Shown: positions 30,018-41,071 of the stretch, piece after piece
How positions within the stretch are numbered: position 1 is the stretch's first letter
Layout of the letters: each line of letters opens with the position of its first letter
DNA from: Bacillota bacterium
GTDB taxonomy: Bacteria; Bacillota; Clostridia; Caldicoprobacterales; Xylanivirgaceae
Length of the DNA stretch: 43,841 nt
Direction: 5' to 3'
Assembly (NCBI GenBank): GCA_023621995.1
Contig: JAMOAB010000147.1
Coordinates: 1 to 43,841, forward strand
Notes under the pieces: generated by a model
The model's database searches: none
What the model saw: the letters and a program-made list of their open reading frames with translations, nothing else
Told to the model about the DNA's origin: nothing
Translations under genes and position numbers: made by a program

Positions 30018-31454
30018 CTATATAATATATTCTTCCCTCTTCTTAGGTCTGCCATCTAGTTCTGCCTTTTTGTCTTCATAACCTGGCCTACCTAGCATTG
30101 CATATGTGGCATTCTTGCCTTCTTCTACACCTGGTTGATCGAAGGCATTTATATTTAATAGTTCACCCATAAATGCTGTTTCTACCTCAAGGAAATATAA
30201 TAACTGTCCTATTGTAAATTCGTTCACCTCTGGAAGTGTGATAGTCCTATTTAGTTTTTGTGCTTTAAGTAGAGCATATTCTGTGGCCATCTGCTCCGTC
30301 TTTATAAGCTCATTTAAAGTATGACCTCCTAAAAATGACACAGCAGGAATATCCCCATATCCATGTGGAATATCTATGCTTGCCCTATATCTATCTACTC
30401 CTATAAAGGTTATCACCTTATCAAACGGTCCCTCAGTATAGAGCTGTATCTGAGAGTGCTGATCTGTTACACCTAGTGCCTTTACAGGCGTCTGTCCAGT
30501 ATAGACTAACTTTCCATCCCGGTCCACTTCTTTTCCCAAGCTCTCTGCCCAAAGCTGTGCATACCAATCAGCTATAAACTTAAGCGAATCAGCATAGGGC
30601 ATCATGACCGAAACATTCTTTCCAGCATTGAAAGCTATATATTGAAGCGTAGCTGCCATATAGGGTCCATTTTCAAATACATTACTACTCTTACAGTTCT
30701 CATCCATAAATGCAGCGCCGGCCAGCATCTCTTCAATATCTATACCGCATACGGCCGCCGGCAATAGACCTACAGGACAGAGCTCTGAGTATCTTCCGCC
30801 TACTCCATCTGGTATATAAAAAAGCTTAAAACCTTCATCTTTTGCAATCTTTATGAGATTCCCCTTAGAACTATCTGTTGTAGCAATAATATGCTCATTG
30901 TAGGAATCACCTAGTTTCTCCTTTAGCATATCCCTCACTATTAAAAACTGTGACATGGTCTCTGAGGTGCTACCTGACTTTGTTATTACATTAAATACTG
31001 TCTTTTCAATATCTATGACATCAAAAAGTGCCGACATTCTCTCTGGATCCACGTTGTCTACCACATAAAATCTTGGATATCCTCCCCGCTTCTCCTTAGA
31101 TAGCTCATTGTAATGCAAGTGGTTTATCGCCTGCTGTACGGCAATAGGTCCTAGTGCAGAACCACCAATACCTAGTACAACAAACGTATCGAAGTTCTCC
31201 TTTATATACTCTGCTGTAGCTAAGATATCTGCTACCACTTCACTTTGGGTATATGGTAGATCCATCCACTGAAGTTCCCCTGCATCCCTCTTTGCTTTTA
31301 GATCTTCAGCCGCCTTTTCCAGCTTAGGTCTTAGCTTTTCTATATCTTTCCTCTCTATGCCCTGTTCTTCACCTATGTATTCAGCCATCATATTATTAAA
31401 GTCAAAACGTAGTCTCATGCTCTCTTGCCATGTTTTATCTTTATATCTACTCAT
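30018..31454 (-). CDS. pgi: Glucose-6-phosphate isomerase
   Basis: About 478 residues. Family motifs are VLGIGGSALGP, VITKSGSTSETM (phosphate site), GVGGRYSELCPVGLLPA and QLYTEGPFDKVITFI. The active-site His and later Lys regions are seen in GYGDIPAVSFLGGHTLNELI and GEL-NINAFDQPGVEEGKN (the second PGI signature with QPGVE). It interconverts glucose-6-phosphate and fructose-6-phosphate. The ATG at 31454 (MSRYKDKTWQ) is preferred over a GTG at 31463 that falls within GAGGAGTG. Confidence 0.96.
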   Translation of the reverse strand: MSRYKDKTWQESMRLRFDFNNMMAEYIGEEQGIERKDIEKLRPKLEKAAEDLKAKRDAGELQWMDLPYTQSEVVADILATAEYIKENFDTFVVLGIGGSALGPIAVQQAINHLHYNELSKEKRGGYPRFYVVDNVDPERMSALFDVIDIEKTVFNVITKSGSTSETMSQFLIVRDMLKEKLGDSYNEHIIATTDSSKGNLIKIAKDEGFKLFYIPDGVGGRYSELCPVGLLPAAVCGIDIEEMLAGAAFMDENCKSSNVFENGPYMAATLQYIAFNAGKNVSVMMPYADSLKFIADWYAQLWAESLGKEVDRDGKLVYTGQTPVKALGVTDQHSQIQLYTEGPFDKVITFIGVDRYRASIDIPHGYGDIPAVSFLGGHTLNELIKTEQMATEYALLKAQKLNRTITLPEVNEFTIGQLLYFLEVETAFMGELLNINAFDQPGVEEGKNATYAMLGRPGYEDKKAELDGRPKKREEYII

Positions 31455-31529
31455 ATAACTCACTCCTCAGCTAGTATGATATTTAATATTATCCCCAATA
31501 TCCATGATGATATTTTATCATATTACCCT

Positions 31530-33920
31530 TTAGAATTCATCCAAAATCATACATTTAACCTTCCAACCACCTTTTCTATATCTGCATATTACTGCACCAT
31601 GGACATCAGTCCTATATACTCTTATATCTTTTATCTTGAATCTATCTATTACATCTTCATGAGGGTGATTAAATGTATTCTTTCCAACCTGTATCACTGC
31701 AAACATTGGCCCTACCCCTTCTATCCACTCCTCAGTAGATGAAGTTATACTCCCATGGTGAGCCACTTTTAACATATGTGAGGTTAAATTGTCATCTCTT
31801 ACCAGCATATTCTCTACTTCACCTTCAATGTCACCTGTAAACATAAGGGAGGTATCTTTATATTTAACATGCATTACAATAGAACGATTGTTTTCATTGT
31901 CTGTGGCAATTCCAGCATAGGGATGTAATATGGAACACTCCATAAGACTTCCTACTTTATAGGTCTGTCCTCTCTCCACTTCAACCCTAGCTATATCCCT
32001 TCTCTCCAATAAATCCATCAATTCTCTATATACATCATTGCTCTCATATGGAGGATAGTATAAAAATGTATCTGTACGTATATTATCTAGCACGCTAAAG
32101 AGACCTCCCACATGGTCATCATGCCAGTGGGACGCTACAACAAGGTCGAGTTTGTGAACACCATTTTTAAGTAGGAAGGGTAGCACAATATGGGCACCTG
32201 TATCAAAGCTAGTTTCATAACCCCTATAGGGAACTCCTCCAGCATCTATGAGTATATGTCTTTTATCAGGTGTTCGTATATATATGCAATCACCTTGACC
32301 TACATCTAAAAATACTACCTTAAAATCTGCAGGATATACGGAAATTACTAATATGAATATGACTACAGCAGATATAATTATAGTAAACATTTTTCTAATA
32401 TCCACCGATGCTGGTCGTTCATCAGATAAGAGCCAAATGGACACATAGTAGCATATAATTATAAATATGGGAGGCGATATGACCACCTTACTAGATAAAG
32501 GAATAGATCCAAGCATATAATTACCCTCTATAAATATAAAGGATAAATAACCTATAATGTAGCCAATGAGTTTGGCTAATGGAGGAAATATAAGGCTAGA
32601 TATGATCAGTAAAAAACCAAGCTGTACTATAAGCCCAGCCAATGGTATAAATAGCAAATTTGCTACTATCGATATTGGCGATACAATGTTATAGTGATAT
32701 GCCACAAACATTCCTACACCTAACTGGGCACCGATTGTGACTGTGAGAATATCAGCTAATCCCTTAGGTATAAAATATAATCTATCCTTAAAACGTGTAT
32801 ATAGGAGCATTATGCCTCCCACTGCTCCAAATGACATTTGAAAACCCACATCAAAGAGCTGCCCTGGCTTTACGAGAAGTATTATAAGACCTGCAAACGC
32901 CAAGGTATTGGCCCTATCCTCTGGTCTATTAAGTGCATATCCTCCTAAAGATATAATTGCCATTATTGTAGCACGCATAGCCGACGGTGGTGCACCTATT
33001 AAAATACAATAGGTGGAAAGAACCGCCGTCTGTATGAAAAACATAGTGGAACGGCGTAAATAAAATCTTCTTAAGCAAAGATCAATTCCCATCATTATAA
33101 AACCTACATGAAGACCTGAAATGGCCAATATGTGTGCTGTCCCTGTCTTCGAAAAGGTATCCCTAATCTCAGATGGAAGTTCCCATCTCTGACCAAGTAT
33201 CATGGATTTTAAAAGTCTGCTTCCCTCTCCCATTGCATATCGCCCTATAGCCTTGTCCATCCAATTTGCTATGGCATGTAATATGTTTTTTCTATTTCTC
33301 TTATCCTGGGAATAAGGCTTAATTGAATTTTCATCTATAGACATTATATTGTATATACCCTTATTTTTAAGATATAACCTATAGTTGGAACCTTTAGGAT
33401 TACGTTGTGCAGGAGGGTTTTCTAGTCTACCTTCAAATAGTATTCTGTCGCCTCGTACGTATAGACTATCTGTATATCCATCAGCTCTTAACTTCCCTTT
33501 CCCCTTATAAACTGTAAGGCGTATCTTTGTATTTACAGCATATTCCCTATTTTCATAAATTATCTTCTCTGTCTTTACAATATATACGTCCCTATTATCA
33601 TAATACTGAGGAAAATCGACAATCTCACCTACTACATATATATCCCTATCTGTATACATGTAAAGTGGACTTTCCCTATTTAGAAATGTCAACCCCCTAA
33701 GCCATCCTAACATTAAAAACATGACTAAGACATATGCAAAATCTAACCTGTGTATAAAATGAAGATAGACAATATAAAGGAGAAAGACCATGGCCCCTAT
33801 TAATAGTATACTGGTATTTATATGTACAAAATAGGATAATACTATTCCAAACCCATAGGAAAATACAGTCCATATAAGGGGGCGTCTAATCCAAACTTCC
33901 ATGTAGCGTCTCCTATCCAT
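31530..33920 (-). CDS. comEC: DNA internalisation competence protein ComEC/Rec2
   Basis: 796 residues, full-length three-domain form. The N-terminal membrane and OB-like domain (DUF4131 region) is followed by the ComEC core, starting near TGTAHILAISGLHVGFI with many membrane segments. The metallo-beta-lactamase domain starts at about residue 545 with FLDVGQGDCIYIRTPDKRHILIDAGG, SHWHDDHVGGL (the HxHxDH zinc motif) and VAHHGS. It forms the channel for uptake of single-stranded DNA and may degrade the other strand. comEA and comEB are not adjacent. Start ATG at 33920 follows AGGAGG; a second ATG at 33902 also has an AGGAG site. Confidence 0.95.
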   Translation of the reverse strand: MDRRRYMEVWIRRPLIWTVFSYGFGIVLSYFVHINTSILLIGAMVFLLYIVYLHFIHRLDFAYVLVMFLMLGWLRGLTFLNRESPLYMYTDRDIYVVGEIVDFPQYYDNRDVYIVKTEKIIYENREYAVNTKIRLTVYKGKGKLRADGYTDSLYVRGDRILFEGRLENPPAQRNPKGSNYRLYLKNKGIYNIMSIDENSIKPYSQDKRNRKNILHAIANWMDKAIGRYAMGEGSRLLKSMILGQRWELPSEIRDTFSKTGTAHILAISGLHVGFIMMGIDLCLRRFYLRRSTMFFIQTAVLSTYCILIGAPPSAMRATIMAIISLGGYALNRPEDRANTLAFAGLIILLVKPGQLFDVGFQMSFGAVGGIMLLYTRFKDRLYFIPKGLADILTVTIGAQLGVGMFVAYHYNIVSPISIVANLLFIPLAGLIVQLGFLLIISSLIFPPLAKLIGYIIGYLSFIFIEGNYMLGSIPLSSKVVISPPIFIIICYYVSIWLLSDERPASVDIRKMFTIIISAVVIFILVISVYPADFKVVFLDVGQGDCIYIRTPDKRHILIDAGGVPYRGYETSFDTGAHIVLPFLLKNGVHKLDLVVASHWHDDHVGGLFSVLDNIRTDTFLYYPPYESNDVYRELMDLLERRDIARVEVERGQTYKVGSLMECSILHPYAGIATDNENNRSIVMHVKYKDTSLMFTGDIEGEVENMLVRDDNLTSHMLKVAHHGSITSSTEEWIEGVGPMFAVIQVGKNTFNHPHEDVIDRFKIKDIRVYRTDVHGAVICRYRKGGWKVKCMILDEF

Positions 33921-34303
33921 GTGGCCCGCTCCTCCTATCAGATCAGAACTATTCCTCCATCCTCTACAGAACCATTATGCACCAAATCACAATTGATTAT
34001 ATGCATCTGTTCTACATAACATAACCAAATAAAACTCCAGCAACCCTATTATGTTGAAGATAACATCCATACACCTTACTCTTATAGCTATTTCCTACTC
34101 ATATGTATAGATTATTTGTGAATACTTTCACATATACCGTAGCAATTTCGTCATCTAAAGTCCGTGCTTTTTCATCACACATTACGTCTATATTTAAGTT
34201 CCTCTTTATATGCGTTAGCAGTTCTTTTAATATAAAAAATTGCATTCCCACATGAAAAATACCACATTAAGTATAGACTTGATTCTCCATTTTATCAAGT
34301 CTA
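33921..34303. other. Intergenic region between comEC and the radical SAM gene
   Basis: Contains only a weak 48-codon reading frame (34099-34245, minus) and an inverted repeat at 34273-34304. I see no clear promoter or RNA gene. Confidence 0.5.
34099..34245 (-). CDS. Short open frame, doubtful
   Basis: 48 codons starting MQFFILKELLTHIKRN and ending VFTNNLYI. The composition looks protein-like (amphipathic, charged), but the ribosome site (GTGGGA immediately before ATG) is poor and I recognise no family. It may be a small gene, the tail of a decayed gene, or chance. Confidence 0.2.
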   Translation of the reverse strand: MQFFILKELLTHIKRNLNIDVMCDEKARTLDDEIATVYVKVFTNNLYI

Positions 34304-34304
34304 T
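34273..34304 (-). terminator. Inverted repeat at the end of the radical SAM gene, possible terminator
   Basis: Perfect 11-bp stem ATAGACTTGAT (34273-34283) / ATCAAGTCTAT (34294-34304) with a 10-nt loop. The T-tract on the minus strand is weak (ACTTAATG), so termination is less certain. It touches the stop codon. Confidence 0.5.
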
Positions 34305-35221
34305 TAAAACATTATTCCTTGATAGCTATCTCGTCTCTTAAGCTCCATATCTATACCTGATAATACCCGCAGTTTATCGAGACTCCACCTTGGAGCCACC
34401 AATAGTTCCCTCTTACCATCTCCTGTCAGACGATGTATTACCATATCCGGTGGAAGTAGCTCAATGCTATCTGTGACTAGGGATATATACTCATCTCGTG
34501 TCAATATATGAAATGGCGACTCAGTATATAATCTATATATATCTGTATCTTGTTGTATATATAATAGATGGAATTTTACCCCCCATGTATCCGTGTTTGC
34601 TGCAAATCTCACTGAATCTAGTATGTCCTCATGGGATTCACCAGGAAGTCCAAATATTAAGTGTGTGACAACTTTAATGCTCCTTTTTTTAAGTTCAGCT
34701 ATAGCCATCTCATAGCACGCAAGGTCATAGCCTCTTCTTATTAATTGGGCTGTGCCCTGATGTATTGTCTGAAGTCCTAGCTCTATCCATAAAAAAGTCT
34801 CCCTATTCAGTTCTTCGAGTAGATTAAGTACATCTTGAGGTAGACAATCTGGTCTTGTGGCTATGGCAAGTCCTATTATATCTTGGCAAGATAGGGCCTC
34901 CCTGTACTTCCTCTCCAAGTCTTTACAAGAGGAATATGTATTAGTGAAGTTCTGAAAGTATGCTATATATTTACCACTGGCCCATTTATTTGATAAAAGT
35001 TTCTTTTGCCTCTGTATTTGCTCTGGTATACTGAGGTATCTAGAAGAAGCAAACTCACCAGAACCTACCTCACTGCAAAATATACATCCTTCCCTGCCAA
35101 TAGTCCCGTCCCTATTAGGACAGGTAAAACCCCCGTCCAATGATAATTTCATGACCTTCTGCCCAAATATCTTTTTAAATTCATAACTTAGAGATCTATA
35201 TCGTTTGTCTCCCCATATCAT
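34304..35221 (-). CDS. YhcC-like radical SAM protein (TIGR01212 family)
   Basis: 305 residues. It starts MIWGDKRYRSLSYEFKKIFG, as is typical of the family. The cluster motif is SLDGGFTCPNRDGTIGREGCIFC, where the spacing between the first Cys and the CxxC pair is longer than the normal CxxxCxxC. Also present are YFQNFTNTYS, LAIATRPDCLP, WIELGLQT and HLIFGLPGES. Substrate is unknown. GAGGT lies 8 nt before the ATG. Confidence 0.92.
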   Translation of the reverse strand: MIWGDKRYRSLSYEFKKIFGQKVMKLSLDGGFTCPNRDGTIGREGCIFCSEVGSGEFASSRYLSIPEQIQRQKKLLSNKWASGKYIAYFQNFTNTYSSCKDLERKYREALSCQDIIGLAIATRPDCLPQDVLNLLEELNRETFLWIELGLQTIHQGTAQLIRRGYDLACYEMAIAELKKRSIKVVTHLIFGLPGESHEDILDSVRFAANTDTWGVKFHLLYIQQDTDIYRLYTESPFHILTRDEYISLVTDSIELLPPDMVIHRLTGDGKRELLVAPRWSLDKLRVLSGIDMELKRRDSYQGIMF

Positions 35222-35449
35222 AAGTAATTACCTCATCTTTCAATGATATGAACTATCATAGGAATAACTACTATCAATATTATAAATAAATTAATGGAGC
35301 TATCTATAAAATTGTTTAAGTTCATAAGCTAATATTTTTACTGTTCCATTTGAATAATTATAGCATAATTTTCTTAAATTATATGCAAAATGAGAGTATA
35401 ATATTTTTCAAAAAATAGTGCACAATAATATCTAGGTATTTAAAAGAAG

Positions 35450-35722
35450 GTGATTGCCATAATTGATAAAATAAGAGAGAAAAAGATACGCAATAAAGAT
35501 GATTCTTATATTTCTGTTCTAGAGATATCAGATAAAGATTTTTTTGAGCTATATGATAGTATTGATACTGAAATAGCCGAGGAGATAGTTGCAGATTACC
35601 TTATAGAACGGGAAGACGATGGAAGACCTGATAATATTGAGGTCAAATACGATAAGGCTAATAATGTGGTGACTATAAGATATAATCTTCATTATGTTGG
35701 AAATGACCACACCCACTACTAA
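35450..35722 (+). CDS. Small acidic protein of unknown function beside the CRISPR trailer
   Basis: Up to 90 residues, rich in Asp, Glu and Ile, with no membrane segment, ending NDHTHY. I do not recognise the family. The only listed start is a GTG at 35450, but that codon is inside the strong Shine-Dalgarno sequence AAGAAGGTGA (35445-35454). Spacing would favour ATA at 35459 or ATT at 35462 as the initiator, both rare. The sequence between 35459 and 35722 has normal protein-like composition, so I take it as a real gene with an odd start. A hairpin follows. Confidence 0.6.
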   Translation: MIAIIDKIREKKIRNKDDSYISVLEISDKDFFELYDSIDTEIAEEIVADYLIEREDDGRPDNIEVKYDKANNVVTIRYNLHYVGNDHTHY

Positions 35723-35728
35723 TCAAAT

Positions 35729-35782
35729 AATAGGGATGGACATACTAGTGTAAAAAGTATAATTAGAACGTCCATCCTTATT
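35729..35782 (+). terminator. Hairpin after the small acidic gene
   Basis: Stem AATAGGGATGGAC (35729-35741) / GTCCATCCTTATT (35770-35782), one mismatch, with a smaller ATACT/AGTAT stem in the loop. It lacks a T-tract; it could stop transcripts from the gene or protect the CRISPR trailer end. Confidence 0.5.
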
Positions 35783-35805
35783 GTAGTAAATTATTAAATA
35801 TGGCA

Positions 35806-35835
35806 ACTTGAATTCTACTATAGATGCAATTATAC
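35806..35835 (-). repeat. Degenerate terminal CRISPR repeat (trailer end)
   Basis: Differs from all other repeats at positions 2 and 5 on the plus strand (ACTTG instead of ATTTC), that is, inside the crRNA handle. Decay of the repeat farthest from the leader is normal. Confidence 0.9.
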
Positions 35836-37433
35836 TAGTAACTACATTACTGCTATTACTGCTGTCAGCCCTATTTCAATTCTACTATAGATGCAATTAT
35901 ACCAATCAACAACATTATTATATCCAATATCATAACACATATTTCAATTCTACTATAGATGCAATTATACACGGTGGCGAATGGGATGAAGTGACCAAAG
36001 AATACACATTTCAATTCTACTATAGATGCAATTATACAGTCCTTATGATGAGCTGGTGATAGAGGCGTTAGAAAATTTCAATTCTACTATAGATGCAATT
36101 ATACCCATTCTTCGTGATGATTTTCTTCTATCTGTTCTCTATTTCAATTCTACTATAGATGCAATTATACGCTCACACACTTGTCGTCCTTCAGGTACAT
36201 ATTCACATTTCAATTCTACTATAGATGCAATTATACCATAATTGGTATACTCTAGATAGGTAATACTCTCGTATTTCAATTCTACTATAGATGCAATTAT
36301 ACAAGTAAAAGCTAAAGTAAATGAAGTATTCCCTAATAATTTCAATTCTACTATAGATGCAATTATACCTTCCATCTAACCCCTCCCTACCTCACTGGCT
36401 CTTCTATTTCAATTCTACTATAGATGCAATTATACTTGATAAATAGTTGAACTATATTTCCTATAATACATTTCAATTCTACTATAGATGCAATTATACC
36501 AAGACAGAAACCAAACCACAATCAAAAAAGACATATTTCAATTCTACTATAGATGCAATTATACGTTCTACTGCCTCTTGTAGCTGGTCATCTAGTGTTA
36601 AATTTCAATTCTACTATAGATGCAATTATACTTCGATATTCTCCTCCGCTAAAATGGGGGTCCCTGCATTTCAATTCTACTATAGATGCAATTATACCCG
36701 TCTGTATCTATCAAGGTTGGCTGCCGCCATAGCATTTCAATTCTACTATAGATGCAATTATACCAAACAACAATGAAAGATTTTATGGATCCTTCAAAGG
36801 AATTTCAATTCTACTATAGATGCAATTATACGATATCTTGAAGGTCTAGAGCTAGATGGGATACTAGATTTCAATTCTACTATAGATGCAATTATACGAG
36901 GAAGTGTTATAGAGGAGGGTAGCTATGGACAAAGATTTCAATTCTACTATAGATGCAATTATACTTAAAGAAGTAAGGACCAAGGATGCTTTATTAAGGC
37001 TATTTCAATTCTACTATAGATGCAATTATACTTTATCACCTTTTTTATACAACATTCCTAAGTTATCAATTTCAATTCTACTATAGATGCAATTATACTA
37101 GTCTGTATTTCTATATTACAAACCAAAGTCAGTCTAATTTCAATTCTACTATAGATGCAATTATACTATCGGTTATATCTGCTTGTGTAATTGTTGTTGC
37201 TCCATTTCAATTCTACTATAGATGCAATTATACTATTCTAATGTCTATTGTTATTCCCCACTTTTTACTAGATTTCAATTCTACTATAGATGCAATTATA
37301 CTTAGTCTGTCCCTATACCTTTGTCTTTCCTCTCTTTTATTTCAATTCTACTATAGATGCAATTATACCTTTCTAATAAAGCTAAGGCCCAAGCTAAGGC
37401 TGCATTTCAATTCTACTATAGATGCAATTATAC

Positions 37434-37469
37434 CTCACCTACACCTATTACTTGTGGGCCATCAAATAT
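37434..37469 (-). repeat. Spacer of duplicated pair A (older copy, 36 nt)
   Basis: Plus strand starts CTCACCTACACC and ends CATCAAATAT. Same protospacer as 37764-37800; the high-coordinate ends match exactly, but this copy is 1 nt shorter at the low-coordinate end. Confidence 0.9.
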
Positions 37470-37763
37470 ATTTCAATTCTACTATAGATGCAATTATACT
37501 CTCTAACTTTTAAATCTGATGTGATACTTCTAACCATTTCAATTCTACTATAGATGCAATTATACGCAAATTTTTCAGGCTTTCCATCCGCAACTTCAAC
37601 TATTTCAATTCTACTATAGATGCAATTATACATGGGGTAGAGTAAAAATCAATCCAAATGACACTGAATTTCAATTCTACTATAGATGCAATTATACAAG
37701 GTCAATTCTCATACTATCCTCAACCTTCTCGTAATTTCAATTCTACTATAGATGCAATTATAC

Positions 37764-37800
37764 CCTCACCTACACCTATTACTTGTGGGCCATCAAATAT
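37764..37800 (-). repeat. Spacer of duplicated pair A (newer copy, 37 nt)
   Basis: Same as 37434-37469 with one extra C at the low-coordinate end. The minus strand can be read as IFDGPQVIGVGE, which may be phage protein, unverified. Confidence 0.9.
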
Positions 37801-38960
37801 ATTTCAATTCTACTATAGATGCAATTATACTCTGCCCCTTTCATACCTCTATTAGCTAGTATTCCTATTTCAATTCTACTATAGATGCAATTATACTCGG
37901 CGATATATTCAGCTCTCTCCCTGTCTTCTTTGGTATTTCAATTCTACTATAGATGCAATTATACCATATACTCCAAAACCTAATGACAATCCAATTACAA
38001 TATTTCAATTCTACTATAGATGCAATTATACAATAATTTACAAGCAATGTTAACAATAACAACAGACAATTTCAATTCTACTATAGATGCAATTATACGT
38101 TATATAGTAGTTTTAAGTTACTTTCCAACCTATTATTTCAATTCTACTATAGATGCAATTATACCCGTCTAACCTATAGACTTCTATATCGAAGTCATTA
38201 TTTCAATTCTACTATAGATGCAATTATACTTGGCCTTATACAGGCTCTAACAATATCACTTTTATAAATTTCAATTCTACTATAGATGCAATTATACCTT
38301 GCTGACACTTTTGTTGACAACCTACTTAAAAATATTTCAATTCTACTATAGATGCAATTATACTGTTTTTTCAACGCGATTTTTAATATACCTAATTCAA
38401 TTTCAATTCTACTATAGATGCAATTATACAAGGGGATCGAGAACCACCTTGTAAAACTGCCGGTAATTTCAATTCTACTATAGATGCAATTATACCCGAT
38501 TAAAGGTACGGTTAATCTAGCTAAAAAAGGATTTCAATTCTACTATAGATGCAATTATACCCCATTAAAATTTTTGTGGGTTGGCTTCCAGGTATGAATT
38601 TCAATTCTACTATAGATGCAATTATACTTTTCTAATTGGTAAGTATCTTAATTGTGGATCTGCATTTCAATTCTACTATAGATGCAATTATACCTGATGT
38701 GCTTACGTGTTCTCCACTCTCTATATCAATGATTTCAATTCTACTATAGATGCAATTATACGAAGAAGCTCAAGCCGACATGGAACACCCCAGCCCTATT
38801 TCAATTCTACTATAGATGCAATTATACTGGTTCTCCATCTGCTATTTGTAGATACAGTCCGATATTTCAATTCTACTATAGATGCAATTATACACTAATT
38901 TTAGTTTTGAAAATGGGGTGCCTATGACGGATTTCAATTCTACTATAGATGCAATTATAC

Positions 38961-38996
38961 TGAAATCCTTTTTTCATCTTAGACCAATGGTTTTCT
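38961..38996 (-). repeat. Spacer of duplicated pair B (older copy, 36 nt)
   Basis: Plus strand starts TGAAATCC and ends GGTTTTCT. Same protospacer as 41034-41071, sharing the high-coordinate end. Confidence 0.9.
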
Positions 38997-41033
38997 ATTT
39001 CAATTCTACTATAGATGCAATTATACCTAGTAGCTTCTATCCCAAACCATTCATAGATCCAATTTCAATTCTACTATAGATGCAATTATACCTGGAGATC
39101 AACGATTTTAACAGCTGTTCGGGTTAAATCATTTCAATTCTACTATAGATGCAATTATACTCGTTTACCCTGTTTCCGACTACTGCCCCTTTAAATATTT
39201 CAATTCTACTATAGATGCAATTATACAAGACTTACAGAGCGGCAACTCTATAAGTCCTAGACAATTTCAATTCTACTATAGATGCAATTATACGATCCAA
39301 GAGGATATAACACAGACTAAAAAGGATATATTTCAATTCTACTATAGATGCAATTATACCTGACAACAAGCCTCTTGATGGACAAGCTGACAGCTAGATT
39401 TCAATTCTACTATAGATGCAATTATACTTATTTGCCCGTTTAACTGTGTACCAGCCGACAAGCATATTTCAATTCTACTATAGATGCAATTATACACTTG
39501 ACTTCATCTTTCCTTGTGGCATTTGACTGCCTAGATTTCAATTCTACTATAGATGCAATTATACAACTACAACTGACATAGGGAGCGCTATACTTGGTAT
39601 ATTTCAATTCTACTATAGATGCAATTATACTCCGGTATCCTCGATAGTCGTTATCGTTAATACACCATTATTTCAATTCTACTATAGATGCAATTATACG
39701 AAACAAAAGGAGGATGAAGGATAATGCTGGTAAAGATTTCAATTCTACTATAGATGCAATTATACCCGACATCCTGACCCTTCCAATTGACATCATGTCT
39801 GCATTTCAATTCTACTATAGATGCAATTATACTTTCCTTTAAAATGTTGGTTATCTGGTTGTACACGCTTATTTCAATTCTACTATAGATGCAATTATAC
39901 CCTCTAAATATTCAGGAATATCATAGTATCCACTTTCAATTTCAATTCTACTATAGATGCAATTATACGTGGCATACCAAGTTTTACCAAACTCTTATAT
40001 ATATTATTTCAATTCTACTATAGATGCAATTATACTTTTTTCATATGATTAACTATCCTCCTGTGAATAATATTTCAATTCTACTATAGATGCAATTATA
40101 CTATACAGCTTAATATTCTGTAACCTACGCCACCAAGAATTTCAATTCTACTATAGATGCAATTATACTATGCGATATACCCGACCGTCCCTATAATCTC
40201 TAGAATTTCAATTCTACTATAGATGCAATTATACCAATAAGACCTGAAACAGTATCTAATTGGTTTTTAAATTTCAATTCTACTATAGATGCAATTATAC
40301 TCTCTCACAAGTGCCTTAGCTATTTTGTCTATATCATTTCAATTCTACTATAGATGCAATTATACACTATATAAAACAAAATGGCGATGTAGTACTAAAA
40401 GAATTATTTCAATTCTACTATAGATGCAATTATACCCTTTGTTTGACTTGAGCGTATCTCTTTAATAAAAAATTTCAATTCTACTATAGATGCAATTATA
40501 CTAGAGCGACTTGGGACAAGACCATAGATGGGCAACAAATTTCAATTCTACTATAGATGCAATTATACCTGCACTATTCATCATCACACCTGTTAATAGT
40601 GCTTTATTTCAATTCTACTATAGATGCAATTATACCTGAAACAGCTGGACAATTAGGGGTAGAAAGAGAGATTTCAATTCTACTATAGATGCAATTATAC
40701 GGGACCAATAATGGAGGTGTAACCATGACTAGAAAAATTTCAATTCTACTATAGATGCAATTATACTTTCACCGTCCCTGGACCATTCCATATGGGAATT
40801 ACTCTATTTCAATTCTACTATAGATGCAATTATACAGACTTTCTAAGGGCCTCATTCTCTGATTCGGACAAATTTCAATTCTACTATAGATGCAATTATA
40901 CGAGATTCAACGACGTTTCTTTCCCTCAACTGCTCAATTTCAATTCTACTATAGATGCAATTATACATGATGCTCTGGCCCCAGCTGCCATAGAATTGGC
41001 AAGATTTCAATTCTACTATAGATGCAATTATAC

Positions 41034-41071
41034 TATGAAATCCTTTTTTCATCTTAGACCAATGGTTTTCT
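41034..41071 (-). repeat. Spacer of duplicated pair B (newer copy, 38 nt)
   Basis: Same as 38961-38996 with two extra bases (TA) at the low-coordinate end. The minus strand can be read as ENHWSKMKKGF. Confidence 0.9.

Noticed and set aside
35233-35325. A 30-codon minus-strand frame (MNLNNFIDSS..., hydrophobic) just upstream of the radical SAM gene
   Set aside because: There is no ribosome binding site before its ATG and the region is extremely AT-rich, so a hydrophobic short frame is expected by chance.
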